Shown here: piece after piece, positions 63,261-64,000 of the stretch
Layout of the letters: every line of letters starts with the position of its first letter
Position numbering within the stretch: position 1 is the first letter of the stretch
Source: Intrasporangium flavum
GTDB taxonomy: Bacteria > Actinomycetota > Actinomycetes > Actinomycetales > Dermatophilaceae
Assembly (NCBI RefSeq): GCF_001956915.1
Contig: NZ_MLJO01000002.1
Location: 1-64,000, forward strand
Direction of reading: 5' to 3'
Length of the DNA: 64,000 nt
Notes under the pieces: generated by a model
What the model was told of the DNA's origin: nothing
The model's input: the letters and a program-made list of their open reading frames with translations, nothing else
The model's database searches: none
Translations under genes and position numbers: made by a program

Positions 63261-63719
63261 CTAGAGCCACCGGCGCACCCGGGCCCGGTAGGCGTCGTAG
63301 GCCGGACCGAACTTGCCCGACAGGTAGCGCTCCTCGGGCTGGATCGCGCCCCACGACAGCAGGGCGACGCCGACCGGCACGAGCACGAGCGCCCAGGCCG
63401 ACGGCACCAGCAGCGCGACGCCGACGTCGAGGGCGATCAGGCCGAGGTAGAGGGGGTTGCGGCTGACGCGGAAGGGCCCCGACTCGAGCAGCTGCGTCGT
63501 CGGGCCACCCGGGAGCACCGACGTGCCCCGCGACGCCATGACCGCCAGCGTCCAGCCGTTCCAGAGCACGAACGCGACGACGAGCACGCCACCGACCCAG
63601 CGAGCCGGCCCGGCCGGGACCGTGAACGGGTCGCCGACCCGGCTGGTCAGGCCGAGCCCCAGCAGGAGCGGCGCGCCGAGGGCGACCGGCGGCCACACCC
63701 GGAACGACGGCGCATCCAC
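63261..63719 (-). CDS. Isoprenylcysteine carboxyl-methyltransferase-like membrane protein
   Basis: A 152-aa membrane protein with about four helices. The C-terminal half has the ICMT/PEMT-type signature: SGPFRVSRNPLYLGLIALDVGVALL, then EERYLSGKFGPAYDAYRARVRRWL, which forms the SAM-binding site in this superfamily. Bacterial members methylate lipids or small molecules; none has a firmly known substrate in this group. GTG start at 63719. Confidence 0.85.
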   Translation of the reverse strand: MDAPSFRVWPPVALGAPLLLGLGLTSRVGDPFTVPAGPARWVGGVLVVAFVLWNGWTLAVMASRGTSVLPGGPTTQLLESGPFRVSRNPLYLGLIALDVGVALLVPSAWALVLVPVGVALLSWGAIQPEERYLSGKFGPAYDAYRARVRRWL

Positions 63720-64000
63720 GCAGCGATCGTCCCACCGGCCGCGGACCCGGGGAGGGTTCCGGCTTTGGCGATTCCGGGGACAGCGTCCCGGGCCGGTGCC
63801 AGTCTGGGAAGCGGCTCGACAACCGGTCGAACTGACGGTGGCGGCGCGTTGAACAGCGAGCGCGCCGGCGCCGGCGCCGGGGGTCAGGCCTCAGGTTCGA
63901 GGGGACGCCGGTCCCGGGACGAGGCGCAACGGCTGACGTCCAGGTCGACGGCAAGGGTCCCCGCGGCGTGGGCAGCGCCGCGGGGACCATCTCGTGCCCG
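63720..64000. other. Right end of window: no gene seen, one strong hairpin
   Basis: No gene is supported here. A 13-bp perfect stem (GGTCCCCGCGGCG at 63956-63968 with its complement at 63976-63988, 7-base loop) near the edge looks like a terminator, probably for a minus-strand gene beyond the window. Confidence 0.6.

Overview
The window is high-GC, densely coded DNA typical of a Gram-positive actinobacterium. Supporting signs are a GTP-type PEP carboxykinase, many GTG starts, GTGA/ATGA stop-start overlaps, a SARP-type regulator, and several starts preceded by a TANNNT -10 only 6-7 bases upstream (leaderless genes). A soil or aquatic member of the Micrococcales (for example Intrasporangiaceae) would fit, but that placement is inference.

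Layout. 1-10.9 kb holds housekeeping and hypothetical genes: DUF6328 membrane protein, pckG, tRNA-Arg(ACG), an acyl-CoA synthetase, a long acidic membrane-anchored protein, argS and a flavodoxin-fold protein. 10.9-18.2 kb is a polyol catabolic operon (ABC binding protein, two permeases, mannitol/arabinitol-type dehydrogenase, xylulokinase), all joined by 4-base overlaps and divergent from a SorC-family regulator. 18.3-21.3 kb encodes the proton-translocating transhydrogenase pntAB. 21.3-22.5 kb is a DUF559 nuclease-like gene bracketed by palindromic elements in mirror-image order. 22.5-31.4 kb holds an amino-acid permease, a PH-domain protein with a 56-aa membrane peptide, an Rsm22-family protein, a secreted orphan, an AfsR/SARP-type regulator, upp, tadA and tRNA-Ser(CGA).

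31.4-46.6 kb looks like an accessory catabolic island. It begins beside tRNA-Ser and is bounded by related direct repeats. A GntR repressor gene is divergent from a long run encoding an Fe3+/carboxylate-type ABC transporter, an isopropylmalate/tartrate-dehydrogenase-like enzyme, an Asp/Glu-racemase-like protein, OtnK-like kinase, OtnC-like decarboxylase, a malate/lactate-dehydrogenase-like enzyme, an ABM-domain protein and an aconitase; an RraA-like aldolase and an MFS exporter lie behind the GntR gene. Two exact GGTTATAACC palindromes in the divergent gap are the obvious operators. OtnK and OtnC point to four-carbon sugar acids ending in dihydroxyacetone phosphate, but the usual LtnD/DenD dehydrogenase and OtnI isomerase are absent, so the front half of the route would be new.

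46.6-64 kb returns to a core-like layout: a GH15 glycosidase, a small coiled-coil protein, an NMT1/SsuA-type ABC transporter divergent from a CitA/DpiB-type two-component pair, a COG4705-like membrane protein next to a convergent sensor kinase and OmpR-type regulator, a PstS-like binding protein, a second CitA-type pair, a small acidic protein, an M23 peptidase with a peptidoglycan-binding domain but no signal peptide, and an isoprenylcysteine-methyltransferase-like membrane protein. No CRISPR array, prophage structural gene, IS transposase or integrase was seen.
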